Source: Ktedonosporobacter rubrisoli (GTDB taxonomy: Bacteria > Chloroflexota > Ktedonobacteria > Ktedonobacterales > Ktedonobacteraceae). Taken from it: a stretch of 64,000 nt of DNA. The stretch covers positions 11,276,618 to 11,340,617 of the forward strand of contig NZ_CP035758.1 of the NCBI RefSeq assembly GCF_004208415.1. The letters are read 5' to 3'. The notes beneath the pieces were generated by a model. The model was not told where the DNA came from. It worked only from the letters and a program-made list of their open reading frames with translations, and searched no databases. The translations under genes were made by a program, and so were the position numbers. This document shows positions 27,089-35,889 of the stretch, piece after piece. Every line of letters begins with the position of its first letter. Within the stretch, counting starts at the first letter, position 1.

Positions 27089-27511
27089 GATGACCTCCTG
27101 TTGTGTTGTTGGCCAGCTTTATTATAGACCACATATGCATAATGGGGTGGGTCAAATAGGCAGGGCTTTGAGAAAAATATTTCTCCTCAAAAAGATGTCG
27201 AAAATAGAACCTGATATCTTGCTGTCAGGTTCCTGATGCGAGTAACGCTAAGCCTTCAGATCCCAACCTCTATAGTATGTAGATGCTAATAAACGCTTGT
27301 TGAACAACTCATTATGCGGAGCAGAATACCCCATCAGCTATTCTACTTTAGAGTGTTGTGATATGTCAATACATTGCACTTTTTTAGGATAACAAAAGCG
27401 GTACATGTATCGACAGGAGCGCCATTGGCAACCCTTAGCGTAGAGGAGCAACTGCACCTGATCTCTCGTTTCTTGAGAGATGTTATTGCCAATCTTTATT
27501 GGTGGCTAAGA
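27089..27511. other. Intergenic region with one hairpin
   Basis: About 420 bp. A stem-loop GAACCTGA / TCAGGTTC sits at 27,207-27,232. A 63-codon plus-strand frame ending near 27,565 overlaps the acetyltransferase end and has no family features. Otherwise nothing seen. Confidence 0.45.
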
Positions 27512-28261
27512 TTACAAGACAACGCCAAAGCGTTCAGCCAGGGTGTTAAGAAAATCCTCCTCTGAGCTTAAGATGCGTTCCTCCTTGTTTCCATGTATGG
27601 TTGTGATCAGGCGCAAGTCTTTAAGCGTGATGCGCCCTGTTGGCATAGCAAGCGAACAGATGCGATTATGGGTAAAATGGGATTCCGGCGAAGTTTGGTA
27701 ATAGTGGCAGCGCTCTATGAAATCAGAAAGACTATGAGGCTGCAGGGTGAAGCGATACTCGGTTTCCCATAAACCAGCAGCTGTGCGCTTTTGCATGATC
27801 CAGTAAGGATGGTTGCGTTGCAAGCGATAGGCTTGTTCGCCTTCGATGTGTTCTAGATCTACTTGTAGCCTTAGTGGACTGCGGAACGAATCGCCATTTC
27901 CAACATCGGCTAACCAATCCTCCGCGAGATGTACTAGAAGTGTTGGATGGTCGATCTCGGGGCCAAACTCGTCTGCGGAGTGGGCCATACTGGCTGAGAC
28001 CATGGTGACATCAAAACCTAGCGCGCGCAATAGGACGGCAAACAAGCCATTGAGTTCGTAGCAGAAGCCACCACGTCTCCGCTTCACAACTTTCTCGTAG
28101 AGGGCCTCCTCTTGCAAAACGATGGGCTGATGGTAATGAAGCGAAAGATTCTCGAATGGGACAGCTAGCATATGCGCAGTATGCAATGCCTGTAGTGTCT
28201 GAAGTGTTGGCTCAAGTGGACCTTGATAATGCAAGCGTTGAAGGTAAGCATGAATATCCAA
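27512..28261 (-). CDS. nat: Arylamine N-acetyltransferase
   Basis: A 249-residue NAT that moves acetyl from acetyl-CoA to arylamines and hydrazines. The catalytic triad is visible: C67 in R-R-G-G-F-C-Y-E-L-N, H105 in D-H-P-T-L-L-V, and D119 in A-D-V-G-N-G. The N-terminus Y-L-x-R-L-x-Y-x-G matches the family. I chose a TTG start at 28,261 because AAGGAG lies 7 nt upstream and the start then falls where NATs normally begin; the longer ATG frame adds 23 residues. No operon partner. Confidence 0.9.
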   Translation of the reverse strand: MDIHAYLQRLHYQGPLEPTLQTLQALHTAHMLAVPFENLSLHYHQPIVLQEEALYEKVVKRRRGGFCYELNGLFAVLLRALGFDVTMVSASMAHSADEFGPEIDHPTLLVHLAEDWLADVGNGDSFRSPLRLQVDLEHIEGEQAYRLQRNHPYWIMQKRTAAGLWETEYRFTLQPHSLSDFIERCHYYQTSPESHFTHNRICSLAMPTGRITLKDLRLITTIHGNKEERILSSEEDFLNTLAERFGVVL

Positions 28262-28620
28262 TATTGTGCTCCTTGACTGGCTGGACTTTTCTGTATATGT
28301 TGCCTCTACTATAGGTACTTTCAGGGCCAAAATATAGGCAAAAAGGAAGGATTTTCTGCTTTGCAGACTTAAAAATGAAGCGGTCAGCAGGACTTAGCCT
28401 TATAAAATGAGACCAGTAAAGTGGAAATTGATCTGACAGGTTTCAGAAGTTAGAGTAAAATATGTGCCGTATCAAGGCAGGCATACTATTTAACAGCACT
28501 TGGTTTTGCAGAGAGCTTTATTCTCAAGAGCGACCATCCTCAGCTAGAAAAGCTTCGAGAGCAGCTTCGCTCAGAACTCTGATAAAGGAACCATTCCAGC
28601 GTCTTCAATGTTCTAAATTT
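28262..28620. other. Intergenic region with a short coding relic
   Basis: About 360 bp. On the plus strand, 28,465-28,583 translates to a peptide ending H-P-Q-L-E-K-L-R-E-Q-L-R-S-E-L before a TGA; it looks like the C-terminus of a lost gene but has stops just upstream. No intact gene. Confidence 0.35.
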
Positions 28621-28661
28621 GCCGTTCAGCACTGACTAACGTATAGCCAGTGCTGAACGGC
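28621..28661 (-). terminator. Terminator of iolD
   Basis: A perfect 14-bp inverted repeat, GCCGTTCAGCACTG / CAGTGCTGAACGGC, with a 13-nt loop, 17 bp after the iolD stop. Confidence 0.75.
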
Positions 28662-28677
28662 GAAACTGGGAAAAGCG

Positions 28678-30567
28678 TTACTCCAGAAAATGGCGCTCCT
28701 GAGTACGCATTGACTCCCATTCTGTACGCGCAGCTTGTACAGAAGGCATCTCGCTGACCTCGGCCACCGGGACATCCCACCAGCCATCGTAGCTATCTAT
28801 ACCCTGATAGCGATCATTTTGAATATAGATAACAGAGGTGCGATCAGTTGTCTGGACAGTCTTAAGCGCGGTTACAAAGTCGGCATATGTCTGGCATACG
28901 ATCACCTCAGCGCCCAGGCTAAGAGCGTTGGCCGCCAGATCAACAGGCAAGATTTGGGCTTCATCCCCTGCGGTATCGGTAGGGAGAGAGCCATTGTGGG
29001 GATAGAGATAGCGCGTACCAAAGCCTTGCTGGCCAAGGGAACGGCTCAGCGAGCCAATACTCTTGAAACCAGCATTATCGAACAGAACGATGATCAGCTT
29101 ATAGCCTTCCTGAAGCGAAGTAACGATCTCGCTGTTCATCATCAAGTATGATCCATCGCCGACCATTACATACACATCGCGCTCTGGGGCCGCCATTTTT
29201 GCGCCCAGGCCGCCGGCAACCTCATAGCCCATGCAGCTATAGCCATATTCTAGATGATAGTTTTTGGGATTGCGAGCTCGCCAGAGCTTATGTAGGTCGC
29301 CTGGTAAGCTTCCTGCCGCACATACCATAATAGCTTCGGGCGAGCTATTTTCGTTCACTGCGCCAATCAACTCGCCCTGACTGGGTAATGGCGCGTGACG
29401 AATGGCATAGATGCGCTCTACCTCGGCATCCCACTCCGTATGAAGTTGTTCGGCCTGCATGCGGTACTCGGGAGCAACAGAGTAGCCGTCAAGTTGACCA
29501 AGCAATTCTTCTAGCGTAACCTGTGCATCCCCCACTAATGGCAAGGCTAGATGTTTTGAGGCATCAAAGGAAGTCGTATTGATATTGATGAAACGGACAG
29601 AGGGATGTTGAAAAGCAGTCTTGGAGGACGTCGTGAAGTCGCTATAGCGCGTACCGATCCCAATAATAAGGTCTGCATCGCGAGCCAGGCGATTCGCGGC
29701 GGAGGTGCCCGTAGCTCCAACGGCTCCCAGGCTCAGCGGATGGTCATAACGCAGGCTACCCTTACCGGCCATAGTTTCGCCCACAGGGATGCCTGTTTGA
29801 TCCACAAAACGCTGTAAAGTAGCTGTTGCCTCTGAGTAATGGACACCACCACCGGCAATGATCAGCGGTCGCTGGCTAGAACGAATCCAGGCGGCGGCCT
29901 CTTTTAGGGCGCTTAGATCGGCTCGGTTACGCGAGATGTGCCAGATGCGTTTACGGAATAAAGCTTCTGGATAGTCGTAAGCCTCAGTCTGTACATCTTC
30001 TGGAAGAGCAAGAGTAACGGCTCCGGTTTCTGCTGGATCGGTGAGCACGCGCATAACCTCGGGCAGAGAAGTCAGAATTTGTTCCGGGCGTATGATGCGA
30101 TCCCAATAACGGCTTACTGGCCGAAAACAATCATTAACAGAAATATCTTGTGTTTGTGGAGCTTCAAGTTGCTGTAACACAGGAGCAACGTTGCGACGAG
30201 CGAAAAAATCTCCGGGCAGAAGCAAGACCGGCAAGCGATTGATAGTAGCCAATGCTGCACCAGTGACCATATTAGTTGCGCCAGGACCAATAGACGAAGT
30301 GCATACAAAGGTCTGCAAGCGGTTCTTAGTTTTGGCATAAGCTGCGGCAATATGTACCATTGCCTGTTCGTTGCGAGCCTGATAATAGCGGAACTCAGGC
30401 ATCTGCTGTAATGCCTGGCCAATGCCCGAAATATTGCCATGTCCAAAGATCCCGAAGCAGCCAGCAAAGAAAGCTTGTTCCTTGCCGTCGCGCTCCACAT
30501 ATTGGTTCTTGAGAAAGGCAATAGTAGCCTGAGCTGTCGTCAGACGTTTAGTGGCCTGTCTGGCCAT
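28678..30567 (-). CDS. iolD: 3D-(3,5/4)-trihydroxycyclohexane-1,2-dione hydrolase
   Basis: A 629-residue thiamine-diphosphate enzyme of myo-inositol catabolism, cleaving the cyclic dione to 5-deoxyglucuronate. Recognised from overall similarity to IolD: N-terminal G-C-F-G-I-F-G-H-G-N, R-N-E-Q-A-M-V-H with the cofactor-activating Glu, T-S-S-I-G-P-G-A-T-N-M, and the C-terminal ThDP motif G-D-G-S-Y-L-M-M-N-S-E. Length is typical. Ribosome site AGGAGGA. The other iol genes (iolB, C, E, G) are not in the window, so it is an orphan here or belongs to a split pathway. Confidence 0.88.
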   Translation of the reverse strand: MARQATKRLTTAQATIAFLKNQYVERDGKEQAFFAGCFGIFGHGNISGIGQALQQMPEFRYYQARNEQAMVHIAAAYAKTKNRLQTFVCTSSIGPGATNMVTGAALATINRLPVLLLPGDFFARRNVAPVLQQLEAPQTQDISVNDCFRPVSRYWDRIIRPEQILTSLPEVMRVLTDPAETGAVTLALPEDVQTEAYDYPEALFRKRIWHISRNRADLSALKEAAAWIRSSQRPLIIAGGGVHYSEATATLQRFVDQTGIPVGETMAGKGSLRYDHPLSLGAVGATGTSAANRLARDADLIIGIGTRYSDFTTSSKTAFQHPSVRFININTTSFDASKHLALPLVGDAQVTLEELLGQLDGYSVAPEYRMQAEQLHTEWDAEVERIYAIRHAPLPSQGELIGAVNENSSPEAIMVCAAGSLPGDLHKLWRARNPKNYHLEYGYSCMGYEVAGGLGAKMAAPERDVYVMVGDGSYLMMNSEIVTSLQEGYKLIIVLFDNAGFKSIGSLSRSLGQQGFGTRYLYPHNGSLPTDTAGDEAQILPVDLAANALSLGAEVIVCQTYADFVTALKTVQTTDRTSVIYIQNDRYQGIDSYDGWWDVPVAEVSEMPSVQAARTEWESMRTQERHFLE

Positions 30568-30669
30568 ACAGTTCCTCCTAACCTGTCAGGGGCCAGATGA
30601 CAAGCCCTAAGACTCGCGTGGCCCTGCATAATATTGCTATTACCTCGATACAGGTGGGCGTAAGATGAA

Positions 30670-30894
30670 TTGAGGCTATGCCTGATGTGCGGAAACATGC
30701 CTCACACACTGGCTGATTGTACTGGTTGTACAATCCCATCCCTTGACGAGGCGTATCGAAAATTCAGAGGCAAAGGCATTCCCTGCCCCAGGTTATTATA
30801 TACCTTCGATTGGGAAAGGCGACACCTATCAAACGAGAATTATATTGTTGATGGCCTTCTAGCAGGCGTTGAGGAAGCGAATCGGGTCAGATAG
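30670..30894 (+). CDS. Small Cys-rich hypothetical ORF
   Basis: A 74-codon frame with two CxxC pairs (C-L-M-C and C-T-G-C) near its start, reminiscent of a small zinc ribbon, then an unremarkable tail. The start would be TTG with a weak ribosome site; an internal ATG at 30,685 is an alternative. It lies in the 480-bp gap between iolD and the VOC gene, which is otherwise empty. Could be a relic. Confidence 0.3.
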   Translation: MRLCLMCGNMPHTLADCTGCTIPSLDEAYRKFRGKGIPCPRLLYTFDWERRHLSNENYIVDGLLAGVEEANRVR

Positions 30895-31050
30895 TGGAGA
30901 ATTGCTATTGAATGTGACATAAGGTTGTCCCCATTCATACGCTATACTCTTGCCAGAAAGTAGCCTAAGGAAAGTTAAGGAACAAGAGGAGAGGAAATAG
31001 GTCCTCATCTCAATTAGCTATCAGCGCACTGCTGGAAAGGGGCAATAGTC

Positions 31051-31416
31051 GTGACAGAGCATTCCATTTCCCATATTGAGATACCCGCCGCAAATCCGAA
31101 TGAGGCAGGTACGTTTTATCATGATGTGTTTGACTGGCAGACGGCAACCAATCAGGAGCACAATTATGTAAAATTTCAGGCGGCTGGCGGCCTGGGTGGA
31201 GGATTCGCTGGGCCAGGAGAGCCTACCTATAAGCCAGATAGGTTAATGGTCTATATCCAGACCGACGACATTGATACTACGCTTGCCAAAATAGAAGCGC
31301 ATGGAGGAAAGACTGTGCTTCCCAAAACAGAAATTCCGCATGTTGGCTGGTGGGCCATCTTTTCCGACCCGGCTGGCAATCATCTTGGGCTTTTCATCCG
31401 GCGTTCCGAGAAATAG
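31051..31416 (+). CDS. VOC-family (glyoxalase-like) protein
   Basis: A 121-residue single-repeat vicinal-oxygen-chelate protein: I-S-H-I-E-I-P with the first metal His, F-Y-H-D-V-F-D-W, then a second beta-alpha unit with F-S-D-P-A-G-N-H-L-G-L-F near the C-terminus. Such proteins are metal-dependent lyases, dioxygenases or binding proteins acting on small ketones or antibiotics. GTG start with GGAAAGGGG upstream. Followed by a clear terminator. Substrate unknown. Confidence 0.85.
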   Translation: MTEHSISHIEIPAANPNEAGTFYHDVFDWQTATNQEHNYVKFQAAGGLGGGFAGPGEPTYKPDRLMVYIQTDDIDTTLAKIEAHGGKTVLPKTEIPHVGWWAIFSDPAGNHLGLFIRRSEK

Positions 31417-31429
31417 CTTGAACTATGGC

Positions 31430-31457
31430 GACCTGAGCTTTTACAAGAGCTCAGGTC
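31430..31457 (+). terminator. Terminator of VOC gene
   Basis: Inverted repeat GACCTGAGCT / AGCTCAGGTC with an 8-nt loop, followed by ATTTC. Confidence 0.65.
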
Positions 31458-31612
31458 ATTTCTATAGACAATATGTAGAAGTTTGCAATGCTTGTTTAGC
31501 AGCGGGTGACACGTGGAGGAGATGATCGCTGTAGCTCGCCTCAAGCCTGCGTTATGCTCAAGAAAAGCAGCAAAGGTATTTGTGCCACCGAGGCAAAAGC
31601 AGTGTGAGCGCT

Positions 31613-32497
31613 CTAAGCCTTTTTCTGACGAGAAGCCAGGGCCTCTCTAATGTTGGGCAGTGAAGAGATTAGCGCGGTAAGCCCCATCTCTTCAGCCAGA
31701 GCGGTTGCCTTTCGGGTATGCAGCTCAGCGTTTGCCGCATCCCCTTTGGCCAGATAAGCATCTCTGAGCAAGATGTGATCCAGGGGCTGGTAGGGTTTGA
31801 AGCTGGCCTCCTCGCGCAATTTTAGAGCTTCCAGACCGAGTTGAAGCGCTTGATCCAGATGGTCATCTTTCAGAGCGTGCACGGCAAGATGGCGCGCAGG
31901 CTCAGTCTTTTCGAATGGGTAATCATACTGATCAGCAATCTGGCGCGCCTTCTTATAATATTCAGCTGCCCGATCATAATCTTGCCAGCGCTCGTGTATA
32001 ACTCCAATCTGGAAGTATGACTCACTGATGCCTCGCTGATTATGTAATGCTTCTCGCAGCTCCAGCGCCTGCTGTTGATAGGCAAGGGCTGTGTTGTATT
32101 TCCCACTATCTGGACTATCCAAAATTACTCCAGCGGTCACGTTAACTGAGTAGTGGGCTTGTCCCAGTAAGCTCAAAGCCTCTGCAATAGCCTGTTGATC
32201 CTGTATCTCCTCGGCAATCCACCTGGCTTGTTCAAGCGTCGAGAACAGAGCAGGTGTATCTCCAACCCTCAACAGCTGCTTGACGAGCAGGATACGCCCA
32301 TATAATAGTAGCAATTTAAGACGATGTTGCGGCATAGTTTCCTGGGCTTCAAAAACTTGTAGAGATGTGGTAAGCAAGTGCCGGGCATCATCTAATCTTC
32401 CAAGAAAAAAGTAGGTTCTGGCGACCTCGTAGAGCGCATCTAGCGCAACCTTATAATATTTAGCAATCTCCTCGTGCTCTATTCCTGATGAACTCAT
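31613..32497 (-). CDS. TPR-repeat protein
   Basis: A 294-residue soluble protein built of tetratricopeptide-like helical pairs, for example A-L-S-L-L-G-Q-A-H-Y, Y-F-Q-I-G-V-I-H-E-R-W and D-R-A-A-E-Y-Y-K-K-A. No catalytic or DNA-binding domain is attached. It resembles the C-terminal TPR part of SARP/LuxR regulators or NB-ARC proteins found in this group and may be a scaffold or a detached module. Stands alone, divergent from a TetR gene. Confidence 0.7.
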   Translation of the reverse strand: MSSSGIEHEEIAKYYKVALDALYEVARTYFFLGRLDDARHLLTTSLQVFEAQETMPQHRLKLLLLYGRILLVKQLLRVGDTPALFSTLEQARWIAEEIQDQQAIAEALSLLGQAHYSVNVTAGVILDSPDSGKYNTALAYQQQALELREALHNQRGISESYFQIGVIHERWQDYDRAAEYYKKARQIADQYDYPFEKTEPARHLAVHALKDDHLDQALQLGLEALKLREEASFKPYQPLDHILLRDAYLAKGDAANAELHTRKATALAEEMGLTALISSLPNIREALASRQKKA

Positions 32498-32706
32498 GTC
32501 TAGCTCCTTTAATCTCCATGAAATTTTCTATCAGTTGCTTAACCAGGTAATCCTTGCCTATAATAGTAGGGCCCGGTCTTTGTATGAGCAATACACAACC
32601 CTATATATTTGTTGAATATTGAACATAGAAGCAAACTTGTTGAGTCATAAAGGAATAGATAGCTTAGTGATCTGCTGAAAAATTAAGCAAAGATGGAGGC
32701 TGATAG

Positions 32707-33306
32707 ATGGCTGCCACAAAAAGACGCATGGATCGACGGGTACAACGAACGCGCCAAATGCTCCAGCAGGCATTTGTTGAAGTTGTGCGCGAAAAGGGTT
32801 TTGCCGCGACGAGCATTCAGGATATTACCGATCGGGCTAATGTCAATCGTGGGACGTTTTATCTCCACTTTGCAGATAAATATATGTTAGTCGAGGAATT
32901 TATTCGTGAGGATTTTCAGCACCTTATGGAGCGAATACTCCCTCCAGCGGCACGCTGGGATAGAAGGACATTACATTTGCTCATAGAAAGCATGTTGAGT
33001 TATTTTGAGAGAAAATATCAACACCAACAGCATGTGCCGCCCGCTCTGGCACCATTGATTGAGCGCGCAATTCATGAAGAGCTAACAGCGCTACTTCTAC
33101 GCTGGCTGAGACAAAGCGAGAGCGAGGTGCGCCTGAAAGTACCGAAAGAAACCATTGCCCGTGTGGTGAGCTGGGCAATTTTTGGCTCCGTGATCCAATG
33201 GAGCCAGGAGGAAAGTACAACCTCCTTAGCCCAAATGACTCAGGATATCTTGCTTGTGATCGCCGAAGGAGTGGGGCATCTAGCGCCTGAAGTGCTACCC
33301 GAGTAG
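32707..33306 (+). CDS. TetR/AcrR-family regulator
   Basis: A 199-residue paralogue of the regulator at 8879-9499: both begin with D-R-R-V-Q-R-T-R-Q and contain R-A-N-x-N-R-G-T-F-Y, and their ligand domains share the S-W-x-I-F-G / Q-W-S-Q-E signature. GGAGG ribosome site 7 nt before the ATG. No transporter or enzyme is directly adjacent; the RidA gene 141 bp downstream could be a target, otherwise it acts elsewhere. Confidence 0.85.
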   Translation: MAATKRRMDRRVQRTRQMLQQAFVEVVREKGFAATSIQDITDRANVNRGTFYLHFADKYMLVEEFIREDFQHLMERILPPAARWDRRTLHLLIESMLSYFERKYQHQQHVPPALAPLIERAIHEELTALLLRWLRQSESEVRLKVPKETIARVVSWAIFGSVIQWSQEESTTSLAQMTQDILLVIAEGVGHLAPEVLPE

Positions 33307-33447
33307 TGTTTTTTTCCGTTTTTCTGCCTGGATGCCTGATTTTCAAGCTATGCAGAAGAGGAATTCTGTTAAGTTCCAAGCTATAGTTATAAAGCCGGTT
33401 TTCTTTGTATAATCGGTCTAACAGTTAGGTCATAAAAGGAGTCATGA

Positions 33448-33855
33448 ATGAAACACCCAGACCATATTCAGCTTATTTCGCCTGCGACGTTAGCTTCTAC
33501 ACCTGGATATTCGCATGTGGCAAAAGTCACAGGTGGGCAGACAATCTATGTTGCCGGGCAGGTTGCGCTTGATCCCTCAGGAAACCTCGTTGGACCTGGT
33601 GACTTTCGTGCCCAGGCCCAACAAGTATTTGAGAATATCAAAGCGGCTCTTGCCGCCGCTGGCGCAGATTTTAGCCACGTAGTGAAGCTAAATATATATT
33701 TGCTAGATCGCTCACATTTGCTCCTCTTCCGCGAGGTACGCGATCGCTACGTGAATACGCAATCGCCCCCCATAAATACACTGGTTGAAGTGCGGAGCCT
33801 GGCCCGAGAAGAGTTCTTACTTGAAGTCGAAGCGATTGCCAGCTTGCCCGCATAG
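33448..33855 (+). CDS. RidA/YjgF-family protein
   Basis: A 135-residue Rid-family protein. Family features: Y-S-H-V-A-K-V near residue 20, I-Y-V-A-G-Q-V-A-L-D, A-Q-A-Q-Q-V-F-E-N-I and the C-terminal V-E-V-R-S-L-A with E-A-I-A. It should form a trimer that hydrolyses reactive enamine/imine intermediates or acts on carbamates. The key Arg is present in V-E-V-R-S-L-A. AAAGGAG ribosome site. Closed by a strong terminator. Confidence 0.85.
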   Translation: MKHPDHIQLISPATLASTPGYSHVAKVTGGQTIYVAGQVALDPSGNLVGPGDFRAQAQQVFENIKAALAAAGADFSHVVKLNIYLLDRSHLLLFREVRDRYVNTQSPPINTLVEVRSLAREEFLLEVEAIASLPA

Positions 33856-33861
33856 AAAGGA

Positions 33862-33904
33862 ATTGCATAAGTAGGCTTGCCTAATCACGGCCTACTTATG
33901 CAAT
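33862..33904. terminator. Terminator after RidA gene
   Basis: A perfect 15-bp inverted repeat, ATTGCATAAGTAGGC / GCCTACTTATGCAAT, with a 13-nt loop. The end of the kinase remnant on the other strand runs into it. Confidence 0.75.
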
Positions 33905-34227
33905 ATGTATCGTTTCTGATATAGAGCATTGACTAAGGGCAAGAAATGGCAAACTTGTGATAATGAACAATAGTCGAAGGAGCATTTACCAAAGTCTAGT
34001 ATGCGTACAATATTTGGATGGGTGAGGCGGAAGGTACGCGCTTCATTCAAAAACGCCTTAAGATCTTGATTCTTGCTAAGACGCGTTGGCAACAGCTTTA
34101 CTGCGGCTCGTGATCTATCATATAGATGCTCTCCCAAATAGACCTGACCTGAGCCCCCTGATCCCAGAAAACGTAGAAGTCGGTATTCTCCGAAGCGTTC
34201 TCCTATGAACTCATTTTCGTCTGGCAT
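33892..34227 (-). pseudogene. Ser/Thr protein kinase, N-lobe remnant
   Basis: 111 codons encode only the N-terminal lobe of a Hanks-type kinase: the glycine loop L-G-S-G-G-S-G-Q-V-Y-L-G, the VAIK-equivalent A-A-V-K-L-L, the helix-C Glu and H-P-N-I-V-R-I-L-D-F-G. Sequence similarity stops after D-F-G-K, and the frame ends inside the RidA terminator. The catalytic loop HRD and the DFG of the activation segment are missing, so it cannot be an active kinase. Truncated gene. Confidence 0.75.
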
Positions 34228-34580
34228 CTTTGCTTCTCCGCAAGTTCTTACATGCTAGTTTTAGATAAGCTTCTATTAGAATAAGAGCTAAACAATTAGA
34301 AGTCAAGGTAAATCATTATAACGATTATTTTCTATAGATCACAAAAAATCAAGAATTTATAGCAGAAAATATTGATAACAGCATCACAGAATCCAGGGTG
34401 GTCCATTATGAAAATTAAAGAAGAAAATGGGCATGCAGTCGGAAAGCTATCTGGTATACAACTTTTACCTGGTGGAGATAGGGGACATGGGAGATGAGCC
34501 GGGAAGGCGCGTAATGAGGTTGGTACAATTAGAGGCAGCTGAGATAGGTACAAACACCTACAAGGTAGGTCTCCAAGTGC
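34228..34580. other. Intergenic region, A+T-rich
   Basis: About 350 bp, A+T-rich, between the kinase remnant and the HxlR gene. No gene, repeat or RNA recognised. Confidence 0.45.
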
Positions 34581-35030
34581 TCATTCACTGGTGCGCTGCT
34601 GGACGAGCGCAATAATCTCTTCCTGAAGAGAATTTCTGTCTTGCTGGTCATAATCAGAGCGCGCTTGCTCGACCTGCTCTATATATTGATCTGACCAATC
34701 GCGCAATGCATAAATCGGTTCTATGAGGGTTCGTCCTAAAGGAGTGAGCGAATATTCTACCATTGGTGGTATCACCGGATAAATAACACGTTTGACCAGA
34801 CCGTCTCGCTCTAATTTGCGCAGCGTCTGCGTTAACATTTTCTTTGAAATACCTTCAATCAGGGCCTGTAACTGGCTAAAGCGCTTCTTTTCATGTCTCA
34901 TAGCTACGATCGTGAGCAAGGTCCACTGATCGGTAAGCAGAGCTAAGCCTCGCCGAGTACGGCAGTTAACGTTTAGCATCTCGGGGCAAGTGATGTCAAA
35001 AATATCTTTGTTATTATTTAAGGTTTCCAT
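34581..35030 (-). CDS. HxlR-family regulator
   Basis: A 149-residue winged-helix regulator of the HxlR group: W-T-L-L-T-I-V-A-M-R, R-F-S-Q-L-Q-A-L-I-E-G-I-S-K-K-M-L-T, L-R-K-L-E-R-D-G-L-V, and Y-S-L-T-P-L-G-R-T-L. These sense redox, aldehydes or quinones. It is divergent from two oxidoreductase genes (35,198 and 35,890) and has matching operator-like half sites in the gap, so it likely represses both itself and them. Confidence 0.85.
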   Translation of the reverse strand: METLNNNKDIFDITCPEMLNVNCRTRRGLALLTDQWTLLTIVAMRHEKKRFSQLQALIEGISKKMLTQTLRKLERDGLVKRVIYPVIPPMVEYSLTPLGRTLIEPIYALRDWSDQYIEQVEQARSDYDQQDRNSLQEEIIALVQQRTSE

Positions 35031-35039
35031 GAAGTAACT

Positions 35040-35157
35040 ATATCACTTTCTAGTTCCTCCTTACAAGATGGAAGTCTCTCTTCTATAATTAAGGACACAG
35101 AGCGGCATATCTCTCCGCTAGATAGAGAGTTAAACCTGAGAAGCAAAGAAGTGATAT
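35040..35157. promoter_or_regulatory. Inverted ATATCACTT / AAGTGATAT sites
   Basis: A 9-bp perfect inverted pair, ATATCACTT at 35,040-35,048 and AAGTGATAT at 35,149-35,157, one next to each divergent start. Candidate HxlR operators, one per promoter. Confidence 0.4.
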
Positions 35158-35197
35158 GACACATAATTGCTAGTGGAAAAATAGAAGGAGAGAAAAG

Positions 35198-35857
35198 ATG
35201 GAACCATTACATATTGCTATTCTAGGTGCTGGTACTGTAGGTAATGTACTAGGGAATAAATGGATATATGTCGGGCATAAGATTGCCTTTGGAGTCAAAG
35301 ATCCTGAGTCGGAAAGAGTGCAAAGCTTGCGCAAGGATTTGGGGGAGCATGTTTTTATTGGCTCGCCGGCACAGGCTTTAGCCAGAGCTGATATCGTTCT
35401 TTTAGCTGTTCCCGGCAGCGTGGTGCGTGAGCTTATTGCCGAGCATGCCCAGCACCTTGATCATAAGATAATCATTGATGCCACAAATCAACTTGTGAAA
35501 GGGCAAACCGAGGCTACCAAACAATGGCAAGCGACAGGTGCGCTAAACAGTCTGAGTACGTTGCAAGCGTATGTGCCGCATGCTCAGGTCTATCGGGCCT
35601 TCAATTCATATAGCTGGGAGACCTTTGCTGACCCCACCTATCAGGGCGTGCAGGCTGATCTGTTCTACTGTGGTCCTGAAGGGGAGAAGCAAGCAATCGT
35701 CGAGCAACTTATCTCTGAGATCGGTCTAAACCCGGTGAAGCTGGGAGACCTGGATCAGATCGAAGTGGTCGACAACATCTTACGGCTCTGGGCTACTATT
35801 GCCCTGTTCCAGGATAAAGGGCGCGGTAATATCGCCTTGAAGGTTCTGACTCGTTAG
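35198..35857 (+). CDS. NAD(P)-binding reductase, F420:NADPH oxidoreductase-like
   Basis: A 219-residue Rossmann protein with I-A-I-L-G-A-G-T-V-G-N-V-L at the N-terminus, then D-I-V-L-L-A-V-P-G and I-I-D-A-T-N. The layout matches NADPH-dependent F420 reductase-like proteins (NpdG type), which often lack F420 dependence in ordinary bacteria. It shares a likely operon with the SDR gene 32 bp downstream and is divergent from the HxlR regulator. Precise substrate unknown. Confidence 0.75.
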   Translation: MEPLHIAILGAGTVGNVLGNKWIYVGHKIAFGVKDPESERVQSLRKDLGEHVFIGSPAQALARADIVLLAVPGSVVRELIAEHAQHLDHKIIIDATNQLVKGQTEATKQWQATGALNSLSTLQAYVPHAQVYRAFNSYSWETFADPTYQGVQADLFYCGPEGEKQAIVEQLISEIGLNPVKLGDLDQIEVVDNILRLWATIALFQDKGRGNIALKVLTR

Positions 35858-35889
35858 GACTGTCAGTAGATGAGAAAGGAAAAATAAAA

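Noticed and set aside
27374..27565. 63-codon plus-strand ORF
   Set aside because: Overlaps the end of the arylamine acetyltransferase and has no recognisable domain or ribosome site.
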